Source: Stichopus chloronotus (Eukaryota > Echinodermata > Holothuroidea > Aspidochirotida > Stichopodidae). From it: a stretch of DNA of 64,000 bases. This document shows, in pieces, positions 11,001 to 25,705 of this stretch. The notes beneath the pieces were generated by a model that saw nothing but the letters and a program-made list of their open reading frames with translations, searched no databases and was not told the origin of the DNA. The stretch is taken from positions 30,579,520 to 30,643,519 of the forward strand of contig CM037840.1 of assembly GCA_021234535.1 (NCBI GenBank), in the 5' to 3' direction. Position numbers and translations under genes: made by a program. Positions within the stretch are counted from its first letter, which is position 1. Each line of letters opens with the position of its first letter.

Positions 11001-13587
11001 CCTTTTTACTCTTGTTCCTGGAAGCGTCCCCAACACGAAAAAGGATACCGTGATCACCAGATTAGGGCGGCGTCATTTTTAAAATGCCCTCGTGCAATTC
11101 ATATCACCCCCCCCCCCCTTCGCCTTGACTCCAGTTATTCCACAGACCAGTGCGAATGTACCCCCATGCAATAAATGCCACAACTCCCTTGTGACTCCGG
11201 TTATTCCACAGACCATTGGGAATATGCCCATCTGACATCTGTTGGGGACATCTTCCCCCGGGTCTGCAGAATATAACTGGAGTCAAGAGGTTTGTGACAT
11301 CCACTGCAGGGAAGGGGAATATTCGCACTGGTCTGTAGAGTAACCGGAGTTGAATAGGTTGTGACACCCATTGGAGCACAGGTCTGTGGAATAACTGAAA
11401 TGTATCGGGAATAACCCAACCGATCTGTCGAGTAATCGGAGTAAGTATGGATGGCCCATATTTGCTCTTCCCTGTTGAGCGTGACATCCATTGGATTGCT
11501 TATCCCCACTGATCTGTAGAATGAAAGGAGTCGAGGGGTTGTGACATCAGCGTGCAGTGGGAGGGGGACGGGGCTTCTTACACCTGTTCGATTCTTGTTT
11601 TTTACATCTTGAGTCATGACTTTACCGATGCCTGGGCTAGAGCTGATATTCAAATTTAATTGTGAAAATTTTCAAATATATGAGAGAAATTTTCCATACA
11701 CTAGAAAGACTTACGGTAGCACGTCAGACTGCTACTAAAAGTGGTAGACTACTGCAAAGAGTGGTAGATTTGGGTGCTCTGAGTCACAGAGATGTAGGGG
11801 TGTCATAATTGGATTGCTCACCCTTAAAAGCATGGGTGTAGCGACCAAAATCTTGTCTGTATCTATCCGATAAGCTGGGGCAAAACTGTTGAAACAATGT
11901 TGCACGTCCGCCATTTTAAGAATGGCGCCCAACAGAGGGATCATCTCAATTTTGTGATCAAGGCATCCCTTTTTCGTGTTGTGATGCTCCCAGGAACAAA
12001 ATAAAACAGGTGTCATACTGTCCGGTGGGTGCACGGGGGGTATCGGGCCCATGGCGTGAGACCATGGAGAGGGTGAGATCTTGGCTAAATGATAAAATCA
12101 TAAAAACAAACACAAATTGCTTTAAATATATTCTTTCCATAATTTTGTAAGGATATTATTTTTGAAATTAAAGTATAACGTTTCATAAGAATCAACTACA
12201 AGTTTAACATGAATTAATATCACAACTAACTTTAAAACAAAACGATTTAGTTTGGTATCGGTAAAATATCAATGATTGTGTTACTGTAAAATTGCCCGCA
12301 TGTATAGTTTCAGCGACCCTGAAGGAAAAAGACTACTAGATCAATTCTCGAAGAGAAAAGAGAATATCTCAGTAATTGTTTATATTTTACGATGTAAAAT
12401 AATACATAAAATGACCAATGAAGTAGGCATGACTATGGTTTGAATGTAACGGTTCGGGACTACTGCTAGACGGGATGGGGGTGCATGCTGTAGCATTTTC
12501 CCAGAAAGTGTCAAACACATTTGCCAAAGATTGCATGCATTGGACCCCAAAATGACATACTTTTTTACCGGCCTCTGAAAGTAGTTGCAGCCAGCCTGTG
12601 CGTGCAACTGCCGGTTTGGAATCAAACATTAGAAATTTCGAAAGTAAGACCCCCCAAAAAAGAGTAAAATACAAAAAGCTCATAAGTATCGTCAATGTGG
12701 CAGGCATCGCACTGTTGCGCTTCCTCGTCTTGGCTTTGGTAGTAAAACTGGTACACTATATTGAGAGAATTATATTTCCTTCAGACTGAAGACACTCTCT
12801 TACAATGACTAAATCTAGAACACGCACTTTACATATCTTGAATCCGCAACTGGTTACAGATGACAACACAAAAGGAACAGTCACGGCCTGAAATGTGTCT
12901 CGTGAACGGTGAACCTTGTGAAAATTACATGGTCGTACTACCTTATTGATTCGGATCATGTTCGTTTCTGCAGGATGTTGCCTCACTTACCGGATCAATA
13001 CGTGTTACACACGCATGCCGGAAGACATGCATGTTAACATTTTAAGACACGCTTACTTTGTTTCTATTTCCAGCATACATGGCCGTAGCTAGGATCACGT
13101 CTTTAGGGGGTGTCCAGAAGGTCCAAAATTCCGACTGGCTAGTGTTTTTACCAACTACGTGGTGACCCCACACCGATAGTTTCAGACACTATGAATACCT
13201 TCTCAGGAGGGGTGAAGAATTAAAGGGGTGCAGTCTCCATGAAAAGGGCATTATTATGTTCAGCAAAACAAACAAAAAGTAAAGTTTGGGGGAAGGAGGC
13301 TGGGGTGAGTAACGACAGGACTATATGATCAGAGCGTCATCATTGATTGGTGCGGAAGAAAATTTTGGCTTTTCAAAATCAACAGATGGAAGGAAACGGC
13401 ACTTCCCGGGTGCACTTAAGCTGAATGTGCCCAGCCTTAAAATATGGATATCATTTCTGCAATTCCCCAATTCATGTTTGGAGGAAAATCAATCCATTTC
13501 AAGTGGTAGCACATTTCATGTTTTTTGAGGCGCTTCGTGCATCATAATAAATTACGCATTTCTTACGCATTTCTCTCTTTTTTTCGA
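8004..13587. repeat. Macro-repeat unit 1 (~5.58 kb)
   Basis: First unit of the tandem array. Homology to the next unit starts at 'gtcagYttgatttatc' (8004 versus 13588); sequence left of 8004 is unique. Landmarks in order are a G-run segment with 'gtgatttacgttttgcc' (8286 on), an AT-rich part, a 78-aa open frame at 9860-10096, a C-run at 10172, a foldback segment at 10945-12055, a 106-aa minus-strand open frame at 12387-12707, and 'ggccgtagctaggat' at 13082. None of the open frames matches a protein I know. Splicing or expression cannot be judged from sequence alone. Unit 1 is slightly more diverged from units 2 and 3 than those are from each other. Confidence 0.9.
10945..12055. repeat. Foldback segment inside macro-repeat unit 1
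   Basis: The left part (about 10945-11097: 'ccatgggccagatgcac', 'cagtatgacacctttt', 'ttgttcctggaagc', 'aacacgaaaaagga') is an imperfect inverted copy of about 11905-12055. Between the arms lies an inverted pair of minisatellite blocks. These are built on 'gactccRgttattccacagac' (11118-11225) and its complement (11260-11530), with units of roughly 75 bp. The same structure is present in units 2 and 3 but mostly missing from unit 4. No transposase is visible. A foldback-type element or degenerate satellite is possible. Confidence 0.65.
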
Positions 13588-16500
13588 GTCAGTTTGATTT
13601 ATCAAATACAAATATCTTGGATGCAAAAAAATATATTACTTTCAACCATACTTCGTTGTTCTGTATGAGGTAACGATAAGGCAAAATTTTTTTTATCTCG
13701 CTTTGTTTATTTTCTCATGTAGTGAAAGTATCAACGTAGATCAAAGACTGTTGCCCACCGCTTTATAGATTCGGTTCTCAGGAATGTGTATAGGCAAAAT
13801 GGTTGTCAATTAGTACTTATCTAAATGTACATTCGTCCAGGGGCAGTTCAATAGACATTATTTTTATTGGGACATGGGGGGGGGGGTGATTTACCTTTTG
13901 CCATCTAAGCAGAGAGCCACCACCATTGGCGCAATGGGCTTGGATTTGTTATTGAAAGTGGTAGGGACATCTGACCAAAACCTCTTTCACCCTAAAAGTT
14001 GAATGAGATAGACTTGGCGAAAAGAAAAGGATATCTGGGGGTGAGGGGTTGAGTGAAAGCAGGACTAACTACGCGGAGCGCCACATCAGTTGATGCAGAG
14101 CGTTACAAGAAAATTTTGGCATTACAAGCCCTACGGACAATGTCTATGGACTTGGGGGAGGGAAGGAAGTTGACTATGATTTCCCTGCTCATGAAGTTGT
14201 CGGTGTTCTGACGTTTTAGCTGACAAACGCAATGAATATGTCTGAAAGAGGGTACCTCCAAATTTCTAAAAAAAACTTTAGTAAATGAGAATAGAATAAG
14301 AATTAAGGGACCGTATGTGTTACAGTGTCTATGTTCTTTTGTATCATAGCAACCAACATTTTAAAAAAACATTTTTCTCTTATAATATCTTCCTTTCAGA
14401 CATGTGGCAACATCTTACATTAGGGTGGGTCGATGTGAAGGTCAACATTTTGGTTCCTCATGGTTTTGAACTACCTGAAATATTAACGAACTAATTTCTC
14501 TCCTGATCTTGAATTTACAAATTTGTTGTTATGATTTATCTCATATCAAGAAACTGTCGTCCTTCGTAAAAGTTACCAATGGACTTTGAATAATTCATTC
14601 CATACATGCAGGTGTAACTCAAAATATTAGAAAAGGGAAAAAAATCAAGATATTGCTCAGCAAACACAAAGAGTCCGAATTATTTCACAAATGATTAGCT
14701 ATATTCAGTGTTCGTTAGTGAGTAGTTCATGGGTTTTTTTCACAAGATATGCCTGCATGATCGATTTTGCATTGAAAATATCCTGATAGGTTGGGTTCTC
14801 AGTTCTAGAGATTTGTTGTCATGCATGATATTGTTTTGCGATGGGTGAACACAAGCTACGTATAATAAATGCACGTGATGTGTGTCGCCATTGTTGTCAG
14901 ACGGATCTGTTTGCTCGGGCAGCAAAGACCTTCACAACCGTCATAAAAAGTAGAAACTCTTAAGGCAAGCTTCAAATAAAAACATATATGAAAAGGTTGG
15001 CTTTTATTTTCACACTTTGTGGTATTTTCTTGACTTTAATTTGAGTATTTCAAACTCATTTTCTACACTTTATTCACTTCATTAGACCTATATTATAGTC
15101 TAAGCCTACAGTGACGTAAGCAATGCAACGATTGTAGTACGGTGCTGAATAGTTGATCGTCCGAGCCTTTGTAAAATCCCGTGAGTTTGGTTCACCATAA
15201 TTTCAACTATGGGATTTTCCAAGTGGGTAAAAACAACTTAGCAATAACCACAAATACCGTAGACGCTATAGAATAGGCGATTTGTATTAAGATTTCAGAC
15301 GTACAACAAATATAGCCTATATCAGGATCGATCTTGACGTTTAAGATTTCTTTTTCAAGACTTCATCAAAGACTTGATTTCGAGGCTGACGTGAATATTT
15401 TGATTTGATTATTTGATTCGATTTGGAACTGTGAATTGGTTTGTCCGTTAGCTGAAGTTAAACCAAACTTGGTCCACAGGACAATAATATTACGGAGTTC
15501 TTTCCCACAACACCCTGGAAATCACGTAGTAAGTATATATGATGTGAGTGAAGCATATGCTGATCGTAATTTCTTTCAAACGGTGTTTCCAAAGATTCCT
15601 TTTCATGTTGGAGAAATCGAAAAAGATGTCACCGACATGTGTCTGTTGGAGACGAAAACATCACGTGAGTAACCCTCTCGGTTTGGACTCGGTTTATGAA
15701 GAGAATAAACCCTAACTCGGTCGATCACAGCCATATGTTCCGACATCACCCCCCCCCCCCTCCCCCCACCCATGTTCCGCCACTCATACGTTGCATAAAT
15801 GTGAGCGCAAATGACCGGAGAAAGCTCATACAATTGAGATTGTGATACCATGGCTCTGGGGCCAAACACTGCTCATGTAAGGAATTGGCTGAAGTGGTCC
15901 TTGTCCATGGGATCCAGAGCGTCTATAGTTAGCCGCTGCGTTCGGAATATGAGTGTGTCGGAACATAGCAGCGGTGTTGGAAATTATAGGGATGTCGGAA
16001 TATAGCGCAGTCACCACTCCGTCTGCACAACACGGCCTATAACAGCTGTGTACGTAACAATAAATTTTTGCTTCCATAGACTACACATATACGGTAGGCT
16101 TTGTGCTCACCGTATGGCTTCGTTTTATTTACATGGAATTGCTCTGCATGCATTATAAGCCTATGAAATATTTCGTGGGTGGTTTAATATGACGTATGAC
16201 TATTTTTTGGCCAAATTGAGATAAGCTGAATCTAAGGCATGAATCAATATCTGCATTCTGTCATCGTAAAAAGAAAACAAATGTGTTTAATTAATTGGTT
16301 AATTAACAAAGAAAAATTGACGTATCAGTAACCTCGCTCATTTAGAATTTGACATAACGACTATCATATCTTGCGTCGGTATGTCAAGAAAAGGGTGTCT
16401 CGTAGGCTATACTAGCAGTCTGCCATGATTGCGCAAAGGAATTGCATTTTGCGTACCGTTATACGGCGATATGTCAAATCACAACGGATCTCGAATTCTG

Positions 16501-19154
16501 CACGGATTTATAGTGACGCATCATGTAGTCCATGGGCCAGATGCACCCCCACCCCAAGGACAGTATGACACCTTTTTACTCTTGTTCCTGGAAGCGTCCC
16601 CAACACGAAAAAGGATGCCGTGATCACCAGATTAGGGCGGCGTCATTTTTAAAATGCCCTCGTGCAATGGATATCACCCCCCCCCCCTTCGCCTTGACTC
16701 CAGTTATTCCACAGACCAGTGCGAATGTACCCCCATGCAATAAATGCCACAACTCCCTTGTGACTCCGGTTATTCCACAGACCATTGGGAATATGCCCAT
16801 CTGACATCTGTTGGGGACATCTTCCCCCGGGTCTGCAGAATATAACTGGAGTCAAGAGGTTTGTGACATCCACTGCAGGGAAGGGGAATATTCGCACTGG
16901 TCTGTAGAGTAACAGGAGTTGAATAGGTTGTGACACCCATTGGAGCACAGGTCTGTGGAATAACTGAAATGTATCGGGAATAACCCAACCGATCTGTCGA
17001 GTAATCGGAGTAAGTATGGATGGCCCATATTTGCTCTTCCCTGTTGAGCGTGACATCCATTGGATTGCTTATCCCCACTGATCTGTAGAATGAAAGGAGT
17101 CGAGGGGTTGTGACATCAGCGTGCAGTGGGAGGGGGACGGGGCTTCTTACACCTGTTCGATTCTTGTTTTTTACATCTTGAGTCATGACTTTACCGATGC
17201 CTGGGCTAGAGCTGATATTCAAATTTAATTGTGAAAATTTTCAAATATATGACAGAAATTTTCCATACACTAGAAAGACTTACGGTAGCACGTCAGACTG
17301 CTGCTAAAAGTGGTAGACTACTGCAAAGAGTGGTAGATTTGGGTGCTCTGAGTCACAGAGATGTAGGGGTGTCATAATTGGATTGCTCACCCTTAAAAGC
17401 ATGGGTGTAGCGACCAAACTCTTGTCTGTATCTATCCGATAAGCTGGGGCAAAACTGTTGAAACAATGTTGCACGTCCGCCATTTTAAGAATGGCGCCCA
17501 ACAGAGGGATCATCTCAATTTTGTGATCAAGGCATCCCTTTTTCGTGTTGTGATGCTCCCAGGAACAAAATAAAACAGGTGTCATACTGTCCGGTGGGTG
17601 CACGGGGGGTATCGGGCCCATGGCGTGAGACCATGGAGAGGGTGAGAGCTTGGCTAAATGATAAAATCATGAAAGCAAACACAAATTGCTTTAAATATAT
17701 TCTTTCCATAATTTTGTAAGGATATTATTTTTGAAATTAAAGTATAACGTTTCATAAGAATCAACTACAAGTTTAACATGAATTAATATCACAACTAACT
17801 TTAAAACAAAACGATTTAGTTTGGTATCGGTAAAATATCGATGATTGTGTTACTGTAAAATTGCCCGCATGTATAGTTTCAGCGACCCTGAAGGAAAAAG
17901 ACTACTAGATCAATTCTCGAAGAGAAAAGAGAATATCTCAGTAATTGTTTATATTTTACGATGTAAAATAATACATAAAATGACCAATGAAGTAGGCATG
18001 ACTATGGTTTGAATGTAACGGTTCGGGACTACTGCTAGACGGGATGGGGGTGCATGCTGTAGCATTTTCCCAGAAAGTGTCAAACACATTTGCCAAAGAT
18101 TGCATGCATTGGACCCCAAAATGACATACTTTTTTACCGGCCTCTGAAAGTAGTTGCAGCCAGCCTGTGCGTGCAACTGCCGGTTTGGAATCAAACATTA
18201 GAAATTTCGAAAGTAAGACCCCCCAAAAAAGAGTAAAATACAAAAAGCTCATAAGTATCGTCAATGTGGCAGGCATCGCACTGTTGCGCTTCCTCGTCTT
18301 GGCTTTGGTAGTAAAACTGGTACACTATATTGAGAGAATTATATTTCCTTCAGACTGAAGACACTCTCTCACAATGACTAAATCTAGAACACGCACTTTA
18401 CATATCTTGAATCCGCAACTGGTTACAGATGACAACACAAAAGGAACAGTCACGGCCTGAAATGTGTCTCGTGAACGGTGAACCTTGTGAAAATTACATG
18501 GTCGTACTACCTTATTGATTCGGATCATGTTCGTTTCTGCAGGATGTTGCCTCACTTACCGGATCAATACGTGTTACACGCATGCCGGAAGACATGCATG
18601 TTAACATTTTAAGACACGCTTACTTTGTTTCTATTTCCAGCATACATGGCCGTAGCTAGGATCACGTCTTTAGGGGGTGTCCAGAAGGTCCAAAATTCCG
18701 ACTGGCTAGTGTTTTTACCAACTACGTGGTGACCCCACACCGATAGTTTCAGACACTATGAATACCTTCTCAGGAGGGGTGAAGAATTAAAGGGGTGCAG
18801 TCTCCATGAAAAGGGCATTATTATGTTCAGCAAAACAAACAAAAAGTAAAGTTTGGGGGAAGGAGGCTGGGGTGAGTAGCGACAGGACTATATGATCAGA
18901 GCGTCATCATTGATTGGTGCGGAAGAAAATTTTGGCTTTTCAAAATCAACAGATGGAAGGAAACGGCACTTCCCGGATGCACTTAAGTTGAATGTACCCA
19001 GCCTTAAAATATGGATATCATTTCTGCAATTCCCCAATTCATGTTTGGAGGAAAATCAATCCATTTCAAGTGGTAGCACATTTCATGTTTTTTGAGGCGC
19101 TTCGTGCATCATAATAAATTACGCATTTCTTACGCATTTCTCTCTTTTTTTCGA
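13588..19154. repeat. Macro-repeat unit 2 (~5.57 kb)
   Basis: Second unit, same order of landmarks as unit 1: 78-aa open frame at 15436-15672 (identical protein), C-run at 15749, foldback at ~16520-17625, minus-strand 106-aa frame at 17956-18276, 'ggccgtagctaggat' at 18647. Differences from unit 1 are mostly single bases, small indels and homopolymer lengths. An eight-base 'cccccatg' stretch present in unit 1 near 10965 is missing near 16540. Confidence 0.92.
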
Positions 19155-22100
19155 GTCAGTTTGATTTATCAAATACAAATATCTTGGATGCAAAAAAATA
19201 TATTACTTTCAACCATACTTCGTTGTTCTGTATGAGGTAACGATAAGGCAAAATTTTTTTTATCTCGCTTTGTTTATTTTCTCATGTAGTGAAAGTATCA
19301 ACGTAGATCAAAGACTGTTGCCCACCGCTTTATAGATTCGGTTCTCAGGAATGTGTATAGGCAAAATGGTTGTCAATTAGTACTTATCTAAATGTACATT
19401 CGTCCAGGGGCAGTTCAATAGACATTATTTTTATTGGGACATGGGGGGGGGGGGTGATTTACGTTTTGCCATCTAAGCAGAGAGCCACCACCATTGGCGC
19501 AATGGGCTTGGATTTGTTATTGAAAGTGGTAGGGACATCTGACCAAAACCTCTTTCACCCTAAAAGTTGAATGAGATAGACTTGGCGAAAAGAAAAGGAT
19601 ATCTGGGGGTGAGGGGTTGAGTGAAAGCAGGACTAACTACGCGGAGCGCCACATCAGTTGATGCAGAGCGTTACAAGAAAATTTTGGCATTACAAGCCCT
19701 ACGGACAATGTCTATGGACTTGAGGGAGGGAAGGAAGTTGACTATGATTTCCCTGCTCATGAAGTTGTCGGTGTTCTGACGTTTTAGCTGACAAACGCAA
19801 TGAATATGTCTGAAAGAGGGTACCTCCAAATTTCTAAAAAAAACTTTAGTAAATGGGAATAGAATAAGAATTAAGGGACCGTATGTGTTACAGTGTCTAT
19901 GTTCTTTTGTATCATAGCAACCAACATTTTAAAAAAACATTTTTCTCTTATAATATCTTCCTTTCAGACATGTGGCAACATCTTACATTAGGGTGGGTCG
20001 ATGTGAAGGTCAACATTTTGGTTCCTCAAGGTTTTGAACTACCTGAAATATAAACGAACTAATTTCTCTCCTGATCTTGAATTAACAAATTTGTTGTTAT
20101 GATTTATCTCATATCAAGAAACTGTCGTCCTTCGTAAAAGTTACCAATGGACTTTGAATAATTCATTCCATACATGCAGGTGTAATTCAAAATATTAGAA
20201 AAGGGAAAAAAATCAAGATATTGCTCAGCAAACACAAAGAGTCCGAATTATTTCACAAATGATTAGCTATATTCAGTGTTCGTTGGTAAGTAGTTCATGG
20301 GTTTTTTTCACAAGATATGCCTGCATGATCGATTTTGCATTGAAAATATCCTGATAGGTTGGGTTCTCAGTTCTCGAGATTTGTTGTCATGCATGATATT
20401 GTTTTGCGATGGGTGAACACAAGCTACGTATAATAAATGCACGTGATGTGTGTCGCCATTGTTGTCAGACGGATCTGTTTGCTCGGGCAGCAAAGACCTT
20501 CACAACCGTCATAAAAAGTAGAAACTCTTAAGGCAAGCTTCAAATAAAAACATATATGAAAAGGTTGGCTTTTATTTTCACACTTTGTGGTATTTTCTTG
20601 ACTTTAATGTGAGTATTTCAAACTCATTGTCTACGCTTTATTCACTTCATTCGACCTATATTATAATCTAAGCCTACAGTGACGTAAGCAATGCAACGAT
20701 TGTAGTACGGTGCTGAATAGTTGATCGTCCGAGCCTTTGTAAAATCCCGTGAGTTTGGTTCACCATAATTTCAACTATGGGATTTTCCAAGTGGGTAAAA
20801 ACAACTTAGCAATAACCACAAATACCGTAGACACTATAGAATAGGCGATTTGTATTAAGATTTCAGACGTACAACAAATATAGCCTATATCAGGATCGAT
20901 CTTGACGTTTAAGATTTCTTTTTCAAGACTTCATCAAAGACTTGATTTCGAGGCTGACGTGAATATTTTGATTTGATTATTTGATTCGATTTGGAACTGT
21001 GAATTGGTTTGTCCGTTAGCTGAAGTTAAACCAAACTTGGTCCACAGGACAATAATATTACGGAGTTCTTTCCCACAACACCCTGGAAATCACGTAGTAA
21101 GTATATATGATGTGAGTGAAGCATATGCTGATCGTAATTTCTTTCAAACGGTGTTTCCAAAGATTCCTTTTCATGTTGGAGAAATCGAAAAAGATGTCAC
21201 CGACATGTGTCTGTTGGAGACGAAAACATCACGTGAGTAACCCTCTCGGTTTGGACTCGGTTTATGAAGAGAATAAACCCTAACTCGGTCGATCACAGCC
21301 ATATGTTCCGACATCACCCCCCCCCCTCCCCCCACCCATGTTCCGCCACTCATACGTTGCATAAATGTGAGCGCAAATGACCGGAGAAAGCTCACACAAT
21401 TGAGATTGTGATACCATGGCTCTGGGGCCAAACACTGCTCATGTAATGAATTGGCTGAAGTGGTCCTTGTCCATGGGATCCAGAGGGTCTATAGTTAGCC
21501 GCTGCGTTCGGAATATGAGTGTGTCGGAACATAGCAGCGGTGTTGGAAAATAGGGATGTCGGAATATAGCGCAGTCACCACTCCGTCTGCACAACACGGC
21601 CTATAACAGCTGTGTACGTAACAATAAAGTTTTGCTTCCATAGACTACACATATACGGTAACTTTTGTGCTCACCGTATGGCTTCCTTTTATTTACATGG
21701 AATTGCTCTGCATGCATTATAAGCCTATGAAATATTTCGTGGGTGGTTTAATATGACGTATGACTATTTTTGGCCAAATTGAGATAAGTTGAATCTAAGG
21801 CATGAATCAATATCTGCATTCTGTCATCATAAAAAGAAAACAAATGTGTTTAATTAATTGGTTAATTAACAAAGAAAAATTGACGTATCAGTAACCTCGC
21901 TCATTTAGAATTTGCCATAACGACTATCATATCTTGCGTCGGTATGTCAAGAAAAGGGTGTCTCGTAGGCTATACTGGCAGTCTGCCATGATTGCGCAAA
22001 GGAATTGCATTTTGCGTACCGTTATACGGCGATATGTCAAATCACAACGGATGTCAAATTCTGCACGGATTTATAGTGACGTATCATGTAGTCCATGGAC

Positions 22101-24511
22101 CGATGCACCCCCCATGCACCCCCACCCCAAGGACAGTATGACACCTTTTTATTCTTGTTCCTGGAAGCGTCCCCAACACGAAAAAGGATACCGTGATCAC
22201 CAGATTAGGGCGGCGTTATTTTTAAAATGCCCTCGTGCAATGGATATCACCCCCCCCCCCTTCGCCTTGACTCCAGTTATTCCACAGACCAGTGCGAATG
22301 TACCCCCATGCAATAAATGCCACAACTCCCTTGTGACTCCGGTTATTCCACAGACCATTGGGAATATGCCCATCTGACATCTGTTGGGGACATCTTCCCC
22401 CGGGTCTGCAGAATATAACTGGAGTCAAGAGGTTTGTGACATCCACTGCAGGGAAGGGGAATATTCGCACTGGTCTGTAGAGTAACCGGAGTTGAATAGG
22501 TTGTGACACCCATTGGAGCACAGGTCTGTGGAATAACTGAAATGTATCGGGAATAACCCAACCGATCTGTCGAGTAATCGGAGTAAGTATGGATGGCCCA
22601 TATTTGCTCTTCCCTGTGGAGTGTGACATCCATTGGATTGCTTATCCCCACTGATCTGTAGAATGAAAGGAGTCGAGGGGTTGTGACATCAGCGTGCAGT
22701 GAGAGGGGGACGGGGCTTCTTACACCTGTTCGATTCTTGTTTTTTACATCTTGAGTCATGACTTTACCGATGCCTGGGCTAGAGCTGATATTCAAATTTA
22801 ATTGTGAAAATTTTCAAATATATGAGAGAAATTTTCCATACACTAGAAAGACTTACGGTAGCACGTCAGACTGCTGCTAAAAGTGGTAGACTACTGCAAA
22901 GAGTGGTAGATTTGGGTGCTCTGAGTCACAGAGATGTAGGGGTGTCATAATTGGATTGCTCACCCTTAAAAGCATGGGTGTAGCGACCAAACTCTTGTCT
23001 GTATCTATCCGATAAGCTGGGGCAAAACTGTTGAAACAATGTTGCACGTCCGCCATTTTAAGAATGGCGCCCAACAGAGGGATCATCTCAATTTTGTGAT
23101 CAAGGCATCCCTTTTTCGTGTTGTGATGCTCCCAGGAACAAAATAAAACAGGTGTCATACTGTCCGGTGGGTGCACGGGGGGTATCGGGCCCATGGCGTG
23201 AGACCATGGAGAGGGTGAGAGCTTGGCTAAATGATAAAATCATGAAAGCAAACACAAATTGCTTTAAATATATTCTTTCCATAATTTTGTAAGGATATTA
23301 TTTTTGAAATTAAAGTATAACGTTTCATAAGAATCAACTACAAGTTTAACATGAATTAATATCACAACTAACTTTAAAACAAAACGATTTAGTTTGGTAT
23401 CGGTAAAATATCGATGATTGTGTTACTGTAAAATTGCCCGCATGTATAGTTTCAGCGACCCTGAAGGAAAAAGACTACTAGATCAATTCTCGAAGAGAAA
23501 AGAGAATATCTCAGTAATTGTTTATATTTTACGATGTAAAATAATACATAAAATGACCAATGAAGTAGGCATGACTATGGTTTGAATGTAACGGTTCGGG
23601 ACTACTGCTAGACGGGATGGGGGTGCATGCTGTAGCATTTTCCCAGAAAGTGTCAAACACATTTGCCAAAGATTGCATGCATTGGACCCCAAAATGACAT
23701 ACTTTTTTACCGGCCTCTGAAAGTAGTTGCAGCCAGCCTGTGCGTGCAACTGCCGGTTTGGAATCAAACATTAGAAATTTCGAAAGTAAGAGCCCCCCCC
23801 AAAAAAAAGAGTAAAATACAAAAATACAAAAAGCTCATAAGTATCGTCAATGTGGCAGGCATCGCACTGTTGCGCTTCCTCGTCTTGGCTTTGGTAGTAA
23901 AACTGGTACACTATCTTGAGAGAATTATATTTCCTTCAGACTGAAGACACTCTCTTACAATGACTAAATCTAGAACACGTACTTTAAATATCTTGAATCC
24001 GCAACTGGTTACAGATGACAACACAAAAGGAACAGTCACGGCCTGAAATGTGTCTCGTGAACGGTGAACCTTGTGAAAATTACATGGTCGTACTACCTTA
24101 TTGATTCGGATCATGTTCGTTTCTGCAGGATGTTGCCTCACCGGATCAATACCGGGTGAAGAATTAAAGGGGTGCAGTCTCCATGAAAAAAGCATTATTA
24201 TGTTCAGCAAAACAAACAAAAAGTAAAGTTTGGGGGAAGGAGGCTGGGGTGAGTAACGACAGGACTATATGAGCAGAGCGTCATCATTGATTGGTGAATT
24301 TTGGCTTTTCAAAATCAACAGATGGAAGGAAACGGCACTTCCCGGGTGCACTTAAGCTGACTGTGCCCCGCCTTAAAATATGGATATCATTTCTGCAATT
24401 CCCCAATTCATGTTTGGAGGAAAATCAATCCATTTCAAGTGGTAGCACATTTCATGTTTTTTGAGGTGCTTCGTGCATCATAATAAATTACGCATTTCTC
24501 TTTTTTTTCGA
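19155..24511. repeat. Macro-repeat unit 3 (~5.36 kb, with ~200-bp deletion)
   Basis: Third unit, nearly identical to unit 2 through ~24150. The 78-aa frame is at 21004-21240, foldback at ~22095-23198, minus-strand frame at 23529-23771 and continuing. At ~24150 the sequence jumps from 'ccggatcaatac' to 'cgggtgaagaatt', removing about 200 bp that units 1 and 2 have (18570-18775 in unit 2). A few further small deletions follow (near 24295 and 24497). Confidence 0.92.
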
Positions 24512-25705
24512 GTTACTTTGATTTATCAAATACAAATATCTTGGATGCAAAAAAATATATTACTTTCAACCATATTTCGTTGTTCTGTATGAGGTAACGA
24601 TAAGGCAATATTTTTTTTATCTCGCTTTGTTTATTTTCTCATGTAGTGAAAGTATCAACGTAGATCAAAGACTGTTGCCCACCGCTTTATAGATTCGGTT
24701 CTCAGGAATGTGTATAGGCAAAATGGTTGTCAATTAGTACTTATCTAAATGTACATTCGTCCAGGGGCAGTTCAATAGACATTATTTTTATTGGGACATA
24801 GGGGGGGAGGGGGTGATTTACGTTTTGCCATCTAAGCAGAGCGCCACCATCATTGGCGCAATGGGCTTGGATTTGTTATTGAAAGTGGTAGGGACATCTG
24901 ACCAAAACCTCTTTCCCCTAAAAGTTGGATGAGATAGACTTGGCGAAAAGAAAAGGATATCTGGGGGTGAGGGGTTGAGTGAAAGCAGGACTATCTAAGC
25001 GGAGCGCCACATCAGTTGATGCAGAGCGTTACAAGAAAATTTTGGCATTACAAGCCCTACGGACAATGTCTATGGACTTGGGGGAGGGAAGGGAGTTGAC
25101 TATGATTTCCCTGCTCATGAAGTTGTCGGTGTTCTGACGTTTTAGCTGACAAACGCAATATGTCTGAAAGAGGGTACCTCCAAATTTCTAAAAAAAACTT
25201 TAGTAAATGAGAATAGAATAAGAATTAAGGGACCATATGTGTTAAAGTGTCTATGTTCTTTTGTATCACAGCAACCAACATTTTAAAAAACATTTTTCTC
25301 TTATAATATCTTCCTTTCAGACATGTGGCAACATCTTACATTAGGGTGGGTCGATGTGAAGGTCAACATTTGGTTCCTCATGGTTTTGAACTACCTGAAA
25401 TATTAACGAACTAATTTCTCTCCTGATCTTGAATCAACAAATATGTTGTTATGATTTATCTCATATCAAAGAAACTGTCGTCCTTCGTAAAAGTTACCAA
25501 TGGACTTTGAATAATTCATTCCATACATGCAGGTGTAATTCAAAATATTAGAAAAGGGAAGAAAATCAAGATATTGCTCAGCAAACACAGAGAGTCCGAA
25601 TTATTTCACAAATGATTAGCTATATTCAGTGTTCGTTAGTAAGTAGTTCATGGGTTTTTTTCACAAGATATGCCTGCGTGATCAATTTTGCATTGAAAAT
25701 ATCCT

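Noticed and set aside
11104..11653. Overlapping minus-strand open frames of 127 and 150 aa in macro-repeat unit 1 (also in units 2 and 3)
   Set aside because: They cover the inverted minisatellite; the repeated words (VIPQTS-like) are produced by the DNA repeat and there are no splice or family signals.
12387..12707. 106-aa minus-strand frame with a hydrophobic start in units 1 and 2
   Set aside because: Truncated in unit 3 by a small change, not recognisable, and no more conserved than the surrounding DNA.
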